DNA of 64,000 nucleotides from Symsagittifera roscoffensis (lineage: Eukaryota > Xenacoelomorpha > Acoela > Convolutidae): positions 37,909,888-37,973,887 of the forward strand of contig NC_087065.1 in NCBI RefSeq assembly GCF_963678635.1. The letters run 5' to 3'. The position numbers and the translations under genes are program-made. Each line of letters begins with the position of its first letter. Position 1 is the first letter of the stretch. Below the pieces are notes generated by a model. It saw nothing but the letters and a program-made list of their open reading frames with translations. It was not told where the DNA came from and made no database searches. Below are positions 9,114 to 19,030 of the stretch, piece after piece.

Positions 9114-12100
9114 TTACTTTTTAAATTCTACTTTCTTTAATATTTTAGATTGGGGGATGAACATTTTGTAGTTTTTACGTGGTTGATTTCGGAGTCTTGT
9201 TGTCTTTCTATGTTCTGATTTGTCTATTTCTTCTTGGGGTATTATTTGTTCTGTCATTTTTCTATTTTTTCTTTGTTTTGGAGATTCTTTATGGTTTTGT
9301 GTATTGTTTTTGGTAGCGATTGGTTTTGTGTTTTGATTTTCGGTGGGGTTATCATTTTGTTCTGTGTTTTTCAGATGTGGTTCGTTTTGAATAATTTTTA
9401 ATCCTGTGAAAGAATATAATTGGGTTAATTCGCGGAGTGCGTATTCTTTTGGGTAATAAGGTAATAGGTTGTTTCGATGCTGAACGATTTCTTTTTTGTT
9501 TGAGTCGATAATTTTATATGTGACATCTGTGGGTTTTGCAATTATTTGATAGGGTCCTTTTCGGAGGGGTTGTAATTTTTTAGAAATTCCTTTTTGAGTA
9601 TTAAAATTAGGTATTAAAACAAATGTTCCAATTTTTAAATCGGAAGCTGGTGTAAAACGTGAATTGATTTGTTCATTTATGTTTTGTCTTTGTAATAACT
9701 TTTTCGTTATTTTTTGGTAAATTTCATTGTGTTTCTTATCTCTATTTAAAATCCATTCGGTGTGTGTACCGGAGGCTAATTTAAGGATTTGTGGGTGATG
9801 AAAATGATCTTCATCGTGCGTATGTAATGGTAGGTTATAACAAATTGAGTCTTTATTTGGTTGACAATAACCTTGTGCGTTTTTATGGGAATTTGCTGTA
9901 AACATTATTGGTTTGCGTGGCTTTTGGTTGAAAACCATTTCGTATGGTGACATTCCTAAAGTTGTCGTGATTTGTGAATTATATGCTAATGGAAATAATT
10001 TTACATCTGCTGACCATTCGGTATATTTGGTATCATTTCCGTTGATGATACATCTAAGATATTCTTGTAGTGAACGGTTCATACCTTCGACTAAGCCGTT
10101 TGTCCAAGGTGCATGAGATGTACGTGGTTTGTGTTTAATGTTGTATAAATGACATAGTGTTATTATTTCATTATTTATGAATTCTGTACCATTGTCTGTG
10201 ACTAAAATTTCTGGTAGTCCAAATTTTGTTATCCAGTGTTCATAAAGTGTTGTGTATGCGTAATAAGCGTTACAATGTGGTACTGGGTTAAGTGCTACAT
10301 AATGTGTAAATGCGTCAACAATTACCATAATGTAGGAGTTTCCTTCTGATGAGGGTGAAATTGGTCCTTTAGTATCAAATGAGATACGATGATTAAAGTA
10401 TAAACTTTGTCCTTTAAAATCTTGTTTTTGTGCTATTTGTTTTTGATTTGGGTAAGGTTTATTTAATTGACATACTATACAATCATTGCATAGTACTTTT
10501 ATCCAAATTGGTGCATTTGGGAAGTAAAAATTTTGTATAAAATTTGAATATGTTTTCTCTGATCCAGAGTGTCCTTTAATGTTTTGTGTATGTGAAATAT
10601 TAAAAGCTATAAGAATCATACTTATAGGGAGACAGGGAACTGTAGATTCATTAAGGTTGTACTCTAAAAGGTCTGTATTTTCGTTAATTGTTGTATTGTT
10701 AAACTTGCGAAAGTATCGGAGGAGTGTTTTGTTTCCTAGAATGGTTGAATCTGCTTTGATAGGTTTAGTTTTATATTTGTGCCATGATTTTAGTTGTCGA
10801 ATTACTGGGTCAAGGTTTTGATATTGTTTCAGTGTTGAAATTGTAATTGTTTCTGTTGGGGGGAGAAAAATGTTTTCGATTTCTAATTTAGATAATGGTA
10901 TTGTATCAAGTGGGTCGTGAAGGTCAAAAACTTGATTTATTGTGTATTTTGAATCATTTGTTTGTGGTCCTGATAAATTTATTTTATCAGTTAAATCTTC
11001 TTTTTCAATTAGTGGAAAATGGTCTTTTTTAGGTAGGTGTTGTTTTGTTCGTTTTTGTTGGGTGTTATTTTTTATCCATTGAGAATATGGAATTGGTTTA
11101 AAAGTTGATGTTCCAAGTAGGTCAACTTCATAATGATTATTTTGACAATCTAAATAAAGTGGGAAATGTTGTAAATTATTTATTTGTGATTGTTCAATAT
11201 CAGTTTTTACTGCATATTTGCATTCTAATCGAGGTGATGTTTCGTTTTCTGCAAGGTAGAATTTTATATTTTTGGGTATTTCAACTGTTGTTTTTCGTGT
11301 AAGTAATTCAGGTGGTGTATTTCGACTTAAGGTGTCTGGTAATGCAAGATTTTTTCCTGCAGTCCAAACTATATGTAAGTTTGGAAATTTCATTAGAATT
11401 AGTTGAAATCTGTAAACTCGGTGGTTTGGGTTAGATTTCTGTGTAAAAAGAAAGATGATTGGTTTGTGGTCTGTGAACAAAACTGTGGGATGTTTTGATC
11501 CAAGTATCAGAAATTCATATTCTGTAAGTGTATATATTATGGCTGTACATTCTCTCATTAGAGTTGAGAGTCGTAGCTCTGCTTGAGTGAATAATCGAGA
11601 ATTTGCTGATATGAGGTTCATTTTATTTGTACCATTATGTGATTGTAATAATGCTGCGCCGATGCCAAAGTTCGAAGCATCGCACATTGCATAAAATGGT
11701 TGATCAGGGTCTGGAATTGTGTTTGAAATTTGTTCAGTTAAAAGTTTCTTTATTTCTTCGAATCGTGTTTGATGTTCTGTATTCCATTCAAAGTTGTTTT
11801 GTTGTCTAAGGATGTTATAAAATGGTCGTAGGTATAATTGCATTTTATAAACATATTTACTTAAAAAGTTTAACATTCCAAGGAACTCTTGGATTTTCTT
11901 TTTATTTGTTGGTGGTTGAAGTTTTTGAATAGCGTCAATGCGTGATTTCAGTGGAGTGATTGTTTTTCTTTCTATATTATGTCCTAAGAATTTAACTCTA
12001 GTCAAAAAGAAGTGTGATTTATCGGGGGCGGCCTTCAGATTTTCGTTCTGAAGTATTTGGTGATATGTTTCTAAAACTTTGAACATTTCGTCTTTTGTTT

Positions 12101-15100
12101 GTGATTGCATAAAAACATCGTCTAAATAGGTGATTGCGTTTTTCTTGAGTATTAGTGGTCTAAAAATTTTGCTCATAAAGGCTGAAAATGCTGCTGGTCC
12201 TATGGATATTCCATAGAATAAGCGGTTGAATTCATATTGTTGGTTTCCGATAACAAATTGTGTTAAACGTCGTGATTGTTCATCTAGTGGCATTTGATTG
12301 TATGCACTATTCATGTCGGCGGTTGTGAAGTATTTGCCGTTTATTTTTGTTAAAATAACTTGTATTGGTTCAATGGGCCAATTACATTTTGATTCATCTA
12401 TGAGTGAATTGAGGTATCTAGCATCGAGAACGATTTTTAACGATTCTCCTTTAGCTAGAATGATAACGGGGTTGATGAATGTGTTGCCTTTTGGTTGTTC
12501 TTCTTTATTAACCGGTGATATAATGTTGTATTGCTCTAAAATATCGAGTAATCTGTTTACTTTATCATGTAAGTGAATTGGTACTTTACTTGCTCTTTGT
12601 TTTTTGAAAACTGCGTCTGGTTTTAATGGGAGATGTAGTGATGAACTGATTTTGCCAACATCGAATTTTGATGTTGCATAGACTGATGAATATTGAATTA
12701 GCTGTTTGGCTAACTTTTCAAATTCGTCTTGTGTTATTTGTGAATGTTGGAAATTAAACATTGTTAAAAATTTCTGTTGGTCCTCTGTGTAGTTACTGAT
12801 GTTGAATGTAGGTTTGAAATATGGAGTTTTTGTGAAATAATCCGTATTTCTGTTTTCGTTACTTATTATATTATTTATAGATAATTCTTCATTAAGAATT
12901 GTAGATTGGCAAATATCTAGTAATTGGAGTATATTATTTACGCGATAGGCTTTTTCGTGTATTGGTGATATTGTTGCGTTGGTTTCACAATATCCTAAAA
13001 GTCCTAATGGTAATGTTACTTGGTAAGGTGTGTTGTTATAGACATGTAAGGAGATGATATCTGAATTCGAATTTTTCAAATATTTTATTGAAGAGATTGT
13101 GATTTTGAAAAATTTATGAATCGGTTTGAATTCAAAATCTGACATATAAAATTTTTGTTTGTTTTGTGCTTTATCATATTGGTGAACTTGTTTGATTGAA
13201 AAATTATAGATGTTTCCTGATAGTGGTTTCAGGTGTTTTCTTTGTTGGTTAAATATCGGATAAAATTTTGAAAAGAATGGTGGTTGTTTATTCAATCTTT
13301 GAAAAAATGTTAAGGATGTTTCTTTTGTTTTTGTATATTTATCTTTGATTAATATTTTACTATTTAGTATGTTAATTGTTGGTATATACTTTGAAATAAA
13401 TGGTATTCCAATGATATTATATTTAATATCGGTGATATGGAATATTTGTTTAAATGGCTTATTTAAAATTTTACTTTGTTCCATTGTTCTGGTAGGGAGG
13501 AGAAATAATTGGATTTTTCCGTAGTTTATCAATGTTGATCCTTGTGCTGTCGCTAGTTTGCTGGAGGTTTCAAGAGGTGTTAGCTTTGGGTGTAAGATTT
13601 TTATTTCATTCCATGTGGGAATGTTTATTATGTTTGATTCTGCTCCTGAATCAATTAAAAAATCTATTTCAAGGTCTGGTGGTTGAAATTCTTTATTTCT
13701 TGGGCTTTCTAAGAGAAATGGTATTGTCCAAATTTTTTCTTTGGGTTGTTCTTTTTGTATATTTTGATAAATGTGGTTTGTATTCAAGCATTTTGTTTTG
13801 GTATTTTTATTGGTTTGATTTGTAGTGTTTATCTCATTTGTTTCTTGCGTCGTTGGTGTGGAATTTATGGGTGTAGTGTAATGATTTTGAAGAATTTGTG
13901 ATTGATTTTCATATATATGTGATGGAAAGGGTTGTTCATATATGACAGATTCATAGTCATTTTCGACTTTTATCATATTGATATCAAGAGTGTTTTCAGT
14001 ATCACTTTCTGAATCTGATGATGTACAGTTTATTTGATTGAGTTGTAACGTATCAGTTACTGTGTCATCAATACCTGGAGGGTCTGATGTTGTTTCTGGG
14101 TTAGCTTGTACTTGATTGATTTGTCTTTGATGTTTAGGTGTACTGCTTCTGTGACGATTATTAGAGTTATTGTAGTGATTATTATTTCGGTGTGGTGATT
14201 GGGAATAATTTCGATAGCGATTATTATAACTTGGGTGTCGGTTTTGTGAATTATTTCGCGATCTGTTTTGGTAATTATTGTTTGGTCTGTTATAGTTCGA
14301 TCTATTATATGAGTTATTCCTTGATCGGTTGTTCGGGTAATTCTGGTTTCGGTTGTTTGAATAACTTCTGTTTCGATTATAGGAGTAGTTTCTATTCCTA
14401 TTGTATGATGAATTTCGTGATTGGTTGTTTGGATAATAGTTATTTCTTGATTGAGAATTAGATCTAGAAACAAATCGTTGTGTATTTGAATTTGATCTGG
14501 AGTAGTTATTTCGACTATTCGGTCTATTGTAGTGATTTTGTGATGAATTATACGTGTTTCTTCGTTCTGGTGATCTTCCTCTATAACTTGAGTTATATGG
14601 AGATTGATTTCTTGTATAGCTTGTATTGTTTGGGAGTGGTTTTCCTGAACTGTTGTTGCTGTATACATTTTTGTTTGGTAGGTTTTGATCTTTTTTCATG
14701 TATTGATAAAATGATTTATTTGGTTCTTTGTATTTTTGAGGTTTATTTTGACTATCTTGTTGTTTTTGTCTACATTCGGAAATACTATGTCCGTATCGTC
14801 GGCAATAATTACACCATTTTTTGAAAGATGGTTTGCCTTTAAAGTTCGGGTTCTTTTCGTAAATATTGAGTATTTCAGTGATTTTTTCAACGAGATCTGT
14901 TTCTGATTCTTGTATATTATTAATATTAGTGGGAGTCGTTTCAATTTTGTTAACGTATTGTAATTTCAGATTTTCCGTTTCTTCTAATTTCATTGTGATT
15001 TCTGCTTGTTCTAGTTTGTCTACTAGTTTTCTAAAATCTAAATCGGGTTCTCGAATTGAAGAAGGATGTGATGCTCTCTTTTTTATTGCTATTTTCCTTA

Positions 15101-17336
15101 ATTGTGGTGTTAAGGTCATCATTAAGATTTCTGTCATCTTAGTGTTTTTATAGTCATGTGTATTTAGTGAATATGCTTTTCGAACTAGTGTTTCGATTCT
15201 TACTGCTATTTGCTTGATGGTTTCGTTTGGTAATCTGCGAATTTCATTACATAAAACTCTTTGTTGTTGTTTGTTTCTTTCGGAGTCAAACATTTTTGAA
15301 AATTCTTGTGTAAATCTTTTCCAGTTTGATTTTATTTCTTGAGGTAGTACTGAAAACCATTTTTGGGCTGCGCCATCTAAGGTTGTTTGTATCAACGCTG
15401 TGCGTCGATGTATCCAGTTTTGATGTAGTGGCGTGTTAATTGGTTCAGGTCCAATATTTAAAATTAAATTTGCTGTTACTGCATTTAAGTAATCTTCTAC
15501 AGAGTATTCAGGGTCTGTTCCTGTGAAAACCATTAAGGGTTTATTTGATGTTATTGATGATCCACCCATAAGGTATGGATTCATTGTCATTTGTAATGAT
15601 TCAGCTGCATTTGGCATTTGAGAAAAATTTGAAAGTTGGTTTCTTGTTATTTCATGTTGTTGAAGATAATACGGGAGTGGTATTTCATTTTGCATTTGTG
15701 ATGGTTGATACGAGTGTGTAGTCATTGGATTTTGTTGTTGAATTGGTTGAAAAGATTGTATATTAATTGGATTTGGTTGTTGAATTGGTTGTTGATATTG
15801 TGCATCTATTGATTGTGGAGAAAAATTTCTATGGTTTGTACGTGTTTTCTGTATTCCTTGTCTACGATATTCTTGAGTATTTGGTGCAAATATATCTGGT
15901 TGTAAGAAATCTTCATCTGAGGATAAATAATCCATTTGATAAGATGTTTGTTTTTTATTTTTATTTTGTTGAAAAAATGGGTAATTTTCACTGCGATCCT
16001 GTGGAGGATTTGGTTGAAAATTTGTGGAATTATATTGGGCCGTTGGGTTATCCCAGTTTCGAGGTTTTGTATATTGATTAAAATTTCTTTGTGGTTTATA
16101 ATTTGTTTTTGATGGATGTGTATAATTATAATTATGGTCTGCAAAGTTGTTTCTAGTGAATGTTTTGCGTGTTTTTGATGGTATTGTCATGGGTTTGTAT
16201 GTTTGGTAATCCATATGTGAATATTTAGGGGCAACCGAAGGTTTAACGGTTGATTGTAAGGTTACCTGTGTTTGTGAAGGATTTGTATTTCTTGGTGTTG
16301 TTAAATTTGGGCGTATTGGTGAAATACTTTGTTGTGTAGTTGTTGTGTGTACAATTTCTTCATTTATGAAGTGTGATGGTGTCTGTATATCTTGTTGAGT
16401 AAGATTCCTAGTTCCATTGAGGTTTTCATTGTGTATGACTGTAGAGTTTAAACTATTATTTTGTGTATCGGGTAAAAATGTATTATAGTTTAATGGTGTT
16501 GCATCAATTGTTAATGGTATTACTCTTACATAATCTCTTATGTAAGATATTGTACCTATTGCTTGACTTGAGATTGATTGTGGAAAGTTTATAAATACGG
16601 GATGAGACCATTCGGGGTCCCAAACATAATCTGATTGTTCTGTGATAGCTGTATCATCGTTCGAGTTTTGGGGTCTAAAATTTTTTCTTGCTTGTGCAAT
16701 TAAATCAATATTGTGTGTAAAATAATCTATTATGAACCATGCTAAAATTTTTTGTAAATCGTGTTTGGTATGTTGTGAAACGTCGTCTTTCGTGAAATTT
16801 TCTTTAATGATGTTTAAATAACTAGAGAGTAGTGTGATTTCATGTCGTACTCTTAAATGTTTAGATGTTTCTGTCGGTGAGACATTTGTTAATGGGAGTT
16901 CATTTTCTAATATCGAAATATAACTATATATTAGTGCGAAAACTTCATTGGTGAAAATGGAGTTTGCTCTTTGTGAGTTATGGTATTGTATGCTTTTTAT
17001 ATATTCTGAAAAAACTTTTGAAAATTCTAAATCAAGGTCGTCTGTTTGAATAGTGTATGTTCTATTATTATGGTTTGGGGAAGTGAATTCTATAGAGTAG
17101 ATTCCATATTGTTGTGTTATGTTGCATATATCTTTTAGATAGTGATCTATGATTTGTCTTTTGATTTTTACATCGGGGAACTCTGTTTTACATGGACTGA
17201 TTCCGGGTTCAAATAAATTTACGAGTAAATTTTGACAAAATATGTGTTGTCCTCTATCAGTATCTGCATCTACTATAAAAGGAAAGATTTCATCATCATC
17301 TGGAGTTTCGTCACCTGGGGTGTGCGTTGAACTCAT
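9114..17336 (-). CDS. gag-pol: ORF2, Gag-Pol polyprotein of Ty3/Gypsy type
   Basis: One uninterrupted 2740-codon frame holds both Gag and Pol, with no stop or frameshift between them. Residues 1-600 are a long Gln/Asn/Pro-rich Gag extension. About 600-800 resembles retrotransposon capsid. A CCHC knuckle lies at 842-855 (C842, C845, H850, C855), followed by an Asn/Arg/Ser-rich linker to about 1090. The aspartic protease has DSGA at D1229; the reverse transcriptase has YLDD at 1737-1740; RNase H starts near D1886; the integrase has an H2C2 zinc region (H2256, CIVC near 2290), catalytic D2321, D2381 and E2417 (DDX35E), and a GPY-type module near 2593. All catalytic residues I looked for are present. 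It would yield capsids, cDNA and integration. The ATG at 17336 lies inside the end of ORF1. Typical Gypsy Gag plus Pol totals about 1400-1700 residues, so the length is exceptional. Confidence 0.95.
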   Translation of the reverse strand: MSSTHTPGDETPDDDEIFPFIVDADTDRGQHIFCQNLLVNLFEPGISPCKTEFPDVKIKRQIIDHYLKDICNITQQYGIYSIEFTSPNHNNRTYTIQTDDLDLEFSKVFSEYIKSIQYHNSQRANSIFTNEVFALIYSYISILENELPLTNVSPTETSKHLRVRHEITLLSSYLNIIKENFTKDDVSQHTKHDLQKILAWFIIDYFTHNIDLIAQARKNFRPQNSNDDTAITEQSDYVWDPEWSHPVFINFPQSISSQAIGTISYIRDYVRVIPLTIDATPLNYNTFLPDTQNNSLNSTVIHNENLNGTRNLTQQDIQTPSHFINEEIVHTTTTQQSISPIRPNLTTPRNTNPSQTQVTLQSTVKPSVAPKYSHMDYQTYKPMTIPSKTRKTFTRNNFADHNYNYTHPSKTNYKPQRNFNQYTKPRNWDNPTAQYNSTNFQPNPPQDRSENYPFFQQNKNKKQTSYQMDYLSSDEDFLQPDIFAPNTQEYRRQGIQKTRTNHRNFSPQSIDAQYQQPIQQPNPINIQSFQPIQQQNPMTTHSYQPSQMQNEIPLPYYLQQHEITRNQLSNFSQMPNAAESLQMTMNPYLMGGSSITSNKPLMVFTGTDPEYSVEDYLNAVTANLILNIGPEPINTPLHQNWIHRRTALIQTTLDGAAQKWFSVLPQEIKSNWKRFTQEFSKMFDSERNKQQQRVLCNEIRRLPNETIKQIAVRIETLVRKAYSLNTHDYKNTKMTEILMMTLTPQLRKIAIKKRASHPSSIREPDLDFRKLVDKLEQAEITMKLEETENLKLQYVNKIETTPTNINNIQESETDLVEKITEILNIYEKNPNFKGKPSFKKWCNYCRRYGHSISECRQKQQDSQNKPQKYKEPNKSFYQYMKKDQNLPNKNVYSNNSSGKPLPNNTSYTRNQSPYNSSYRGRSPERRNTYNSSQNHYNRPNSRNNYSRSNSNTQRFVSRSNSQSRNNYYPNNQSRNSSYNRNRNYSYNRNRSYSNNRNQNYPNNRSRNNSYNRSNYNRPNNNYQNRSRNNSQNRHPSYNNRYRNYSQSPHRNNNHYNNSNNRHRSSTPKHQRQINQVQANPETTSDPPGIDDTVTDTLQLNQINCTSSDSESDTENTLDINMIKVENDYESVIYEQPFPSHIYENQSQILQNHYTTPINSTPTTQETNEINTTNQTNKNTKTKCLNTNHIYQNIQKEQPKEKIWTIPFLLESPRNKEFQPPDLEIDFLIDSGAESNIINIPTWNEIKILHPKLTPLETSSKLATAQGSTLINYGKIQLFLLPTRTMEQSKILNKPFKQIFHITDIKYNIIGIPFISKYIPTINILNSKILIKDKYTKTKETSLTFFQRLNKQPPFFSKFYPIFNQQRKHLKPLSGNIYNFSIKQVHQYDKAQNKQKFYMSDFEFKPIHKFFKITISSIKYLKNSNSDIISLHVYNNTPYQVTLPLGLLGYCETNATISPIHEKAYRVNNILQLLDICQSTILNEELSINNIISNENRNTDYFTKTPYFKPTFNISNYTEDQQKFLTMFNFQHSQITQDEFEKLAKQLIQYSSVYATSKFDVGKISSSLHLPLKPDAVFKKQRASKVPIHLHDKVNRLLDILEQYNIISPVNKEEQPKGNTFINPVIILAKGESLKIVLDARYLNSLIDESKCNWPIEPIQVILTKINGKYFTTADMNSAYNQMPLDEQSRRLTQFVIGNQQYEFNRLFYGISIGPAAFSAFMSKIFRPLILKKNAITYLDDVFMQSQTKDEMFKVLETYHQILQNENLKAAPDKSHFFLTRVKFLGHNIERKTITPLKSRIDAIQKLQPPTNKKKIQEFLGMLNFLSKYVYKMQLYLRPFYNILRQQNNFEWNTEHQTRFEEIKKLLTEQISNTIPDPDQPFYAMCDASNFGIGAALLQSHNGTNKMNLISANSRLFTQAELRLSTLMRECTAIIYTLTEYEFLILGSKHPTVLFTDHKPIIFLFTQKSNPNHRVYRFQLILMKFPNLHIVWTAGKNLALPDTLSRNTPPELLTRKTTVEIPKNIKFYLAENETSPRLECKYAVKTDIEQSQINNLQHFPLYLDCQNNHYEVDLLGTSTFKPIPYSQWIKNNTQQKRTKQHLPKKDHFPLIEKEDLTDKINLSGPQTNDSKYTINQVFDLHDPLDTIPLSKLEIENIFLPPTETITISTLKQYQNLDPVIRQLKSWHKYKTKPIKADSTILGNKTLLRYFRKFNNTTINENTDLLEYNLNESTVPCLPISMILIAFNISHTQNIKGHSGSEKTYSNFIQNFYFPNAPIWIKVLCNDCIVCQLNKPYPNQKQIAQKQDFKGQSLYFNHRISFDTKGPISPSSEGNSYIMVIVDAFTHYVALNPVPHCNAYYAYTTLYEHWITKFGLPEILVTDNGTEFINNEIITLCHLYNIKHKPRTSHAPWTNGLVEGMNRSLQEYLRCIINGNDTKYTEWSADVKLFPLAYNSQITTTLGMSPYEMVFNQKPRKPIMFTANSHKNAQGYCQPNKDSICYNLPLHTHDEDHFHHPQILKLASGTHTEWILNRDKKHNEIYQKITKKLLQRQNINEQINSRFTPASDLKIGTFVLIPNFNTQKGISKKLQPLRKGPYQIIAKPTDVTYKIIDSNKKEIVQHRNNLLPYYPKEYALRELTQLYSFTGLKIIQNEPHLKNTEQNDNPTENQNTKPIATKNNTQNHKESPKQRKNRKMTEQIIPQEEIDKSEHRKTTRLRNQPRKNYKMFIPQSKILKKVEFKK

Positions 17337-17778
17337 TTTTTCGTTCGATGACTGTTAATATGTAATTATTAATGTGTCGAATTGGTTGATTCCAGTTGTA
17401 TAGATGTACTGGTTTGTGTTTATACTGCTTTTTTATTCTTCTTTTTCCTCTTTGTGATGAATTTGAAGTTGTTTCTGAGTCAGAAAAATATAATTGATCG
17501 TGTTGTGGGTAATTTTTATCTATTGATTCTTTTAGTTTGTAGAGTTCGTCTAAACTGTTGGTTTCTGATTCTGAAAATGCGTTTCGATTTTTTGAAAATC
17601 TTTTTCGTGTTATTTGTCTTTGTTTAGTGATTATTTTTCTCTTTAGTGTTTGTCGTTTTGTTCGAATGTATCCAACTGTTTGTGTATGAGGTGTGATTAC
17701 AAGGTCGTATTTTTTGTTATCTATTTCACAATTGTGTAAAACGATTGTTTGTTTATTCCCTAGGTTTTTAAATGACAT
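17311..17778 (-). CDS. ORF1, 155-aa basic protein before gag-pol
   Basis: I do not recognise it. Residues 1-35 look folded. Residues 38-65 are a strongly basic Lys/Arg cluster, 66-105 a Ser/Glu/Asp-rich acidic segment, and a second basic cluster follows near 110-122. Such an alternation suits an RNA-binding or nuclear protein (a Rev-like or nucleocapsid-like role is only a guess). Its last 26 nt overlap the start of ORF2, which lies in the +1 frame. The AAAAAAT string there fits a -1 slip but would meet TGA at once, so ORF2 more likely starts at its own ATG. Identical in copy 2. Confidence 0.65.
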   Translation of the reverse strand: MSFKNLGNKQTIVLHNCEIDNKKYDLVITPHTQTVGYIRTKRQTLKRKIITKQRQITRKRFSKNRNAFSESETNSLDELYKLKESIDKNYPQHDQLYFSDSETTSNSSQRGKRRIKKQYKHKPVHLYNWNQPIRHINNYILTVIERKNEFNAHPR

Positions 17779-19010
17779 AAGGTTTAGGATGACGGGTGCA
17801 AAAGGTTGTTAAATGATTTCTATTTTCCTAAACTGTTAGTTCTTACGATTTTTTGGTTAGCTTAACCTGGGTCTATTTGTTTAGGGTTGGAGAGAAAAGT
17901 ATATCGATTCCGAAGAATGATTTTTACTTTCTCGTGACTAGTATAAGCTAAGGTGTTAACTTACTTAATCTTACTTAGGGGTAGTGATTGTGTTCAAGGG
18001 TTGGAGAATAGTAAATCGATCCACAAGGTTCAGGTATAATTAGAACGCGAGTAGTTCGTTAGATACTATTTTAAACTTACTAAGTCTAAGATTTATCCTG
18101 GGTCTGGTAAGAGGGGGGATCAAGTGAAGGATGAATAACCGAAGTTCTTCACTGTTTATCCTAATTTGAATGATTAGTTTTGTTTAAAAATTTCTATTAG
18201 TCTTGGGTCTTTAGAAAGGGTTGGGTAGTGAATCGACGTTTGAGGTCGTTAGACACTAATTAAGTGGGTGGGGGAGAACAAAGTTGTTCTGTTTGATCCA
18301 AGGATAAGCCTTGATGATCAAATTTAAAATGTAATGAAGTAGAAAATGATTTAAGATCCAAGGATAAGCCTTGATGATCTGGTTTTAAAATTAAGTGACT
18401 TTAAGTTTTAATGAGGTTTTAAATTTGTGTAAAGGAAAGATTTAGTATTTTATGATATTAGTGAGTTGATGATTGCTGTTATGTTTTAGGTGATGAAGCT
18501 GGAACAACAGGATGATTTATGATTACTAACCATTTATTGTCATGCTACTAATTTTTATTTTTATTTTCCAATAAATATTTTTCAAACATGTTTTGTATAA
18601 TACTGCAGAATTTTAGGAAAACGATCTTAGATCTTTTTATCAATCGTTATTGTATAATATTAATTTTGTTTAGCGCCTGAAATGATTTTGAAGATTTACT
18701 TCAAGGTTTTATGTTTGCAAATGGAAATCTAAATTCATTGCAAGTAGTATTCGAAATATAAAAGTTTGTTCTGGCTTTTGCCGAACTATCATGTAACTAT
18801 ACGGCAAGTTTCTACTTTGTCGTATGTCGTCTTTGGTTCGATGTCTTCTTCCAATTCCGGGTAGTTCTATTATGGTTCGGAATATTGGCTCGGATCTATT
18901 GAGTCGGAGAGACATTTCAATTAAATTATTGTCGTATAACATTTTGTAAATGTTTTTGTCTAATTTCTAATCTAATTTTGGTTAATTCTAATCTAATAAG
19001 GTCTTGTTCG
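17779..19010 (-). other. Long leader of copy 1 with repeated motifs
   Basis: About 1.2 kb between the PBS and ORF1. It has two 25-bp direct repeats starting GATCCAAGGATAAGCC at 18295 and 18355, each with a CAAGG/CCTTG dyad, and three related GGGTTGG...ATCGA motifs at 17884, 17998 and 18218. A 77-codon minus frame (18709-18942) begins about 90 bp inside the LTR; it may be an upstream ORF or chance. A TTTCAG/GCGC acceptor-like site lies near 18675 in element sense. The leader could hold packaging, splicing or chromatin-insulating signals, by analogy with the Su(Hw) repeats in the gypsy leader. Confidence 0.5.
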
Positions 19011-19028
19011 AGACTTATGGTCGCACCA
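19011..19028 (-). other. Primer-binding site of copy 1
   Basis: Two bases inside the 5' LTR the minus strand reads TGGTGCGACCATAAGTCT. The leading TGG pairs with a tRNA CCA end, and the plus strand reads as a tRNA 3' terminus (GGTCGCACCA), with a T-loop-like GTTCGAGAC just upstream at 19006-19014. I could not assign the tRNA species. Confidence 0.75.
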
Positions 19029-19030
19029 GA

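Noticed and set aside
14057-14668. 203-codon minus frame overlapping the Asn/Arg-rich part of gag-pol
   Set aside because: It is a shifted-frame reading of the low-complexity repeat (Ile/Thr-rich) and follows directly from the repetitive codons of the real frame.
14480-14824. Plus-strand frames of 80-115 codons inside the giant element (also 1716-1937, 15767-16081, 17382-17627 and their copy 2 equivalents)
   Set aside because: They lie antisense to long coding frames or in non-coding element sequence, are dominated by Phe, Tyr, Val and Cys as expected from the complement of A-rich coding DNA, and match no family.
17311-17345. Programmed -1 frameshift from ORF1 into gag-pol at AAAAAAT
   Set aside because: The string has the right form, but a -1 slip meets TGA immediately; gag-pol lies in the +1 frame and has its own ATG.
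18709-18942. 77-codon minus frame in the leader as a real gene
   Set aside because: No recognised motif and a composition that could be chance. It is kept only as a possible upstream ORF or splice-leader exon in the leader entry.
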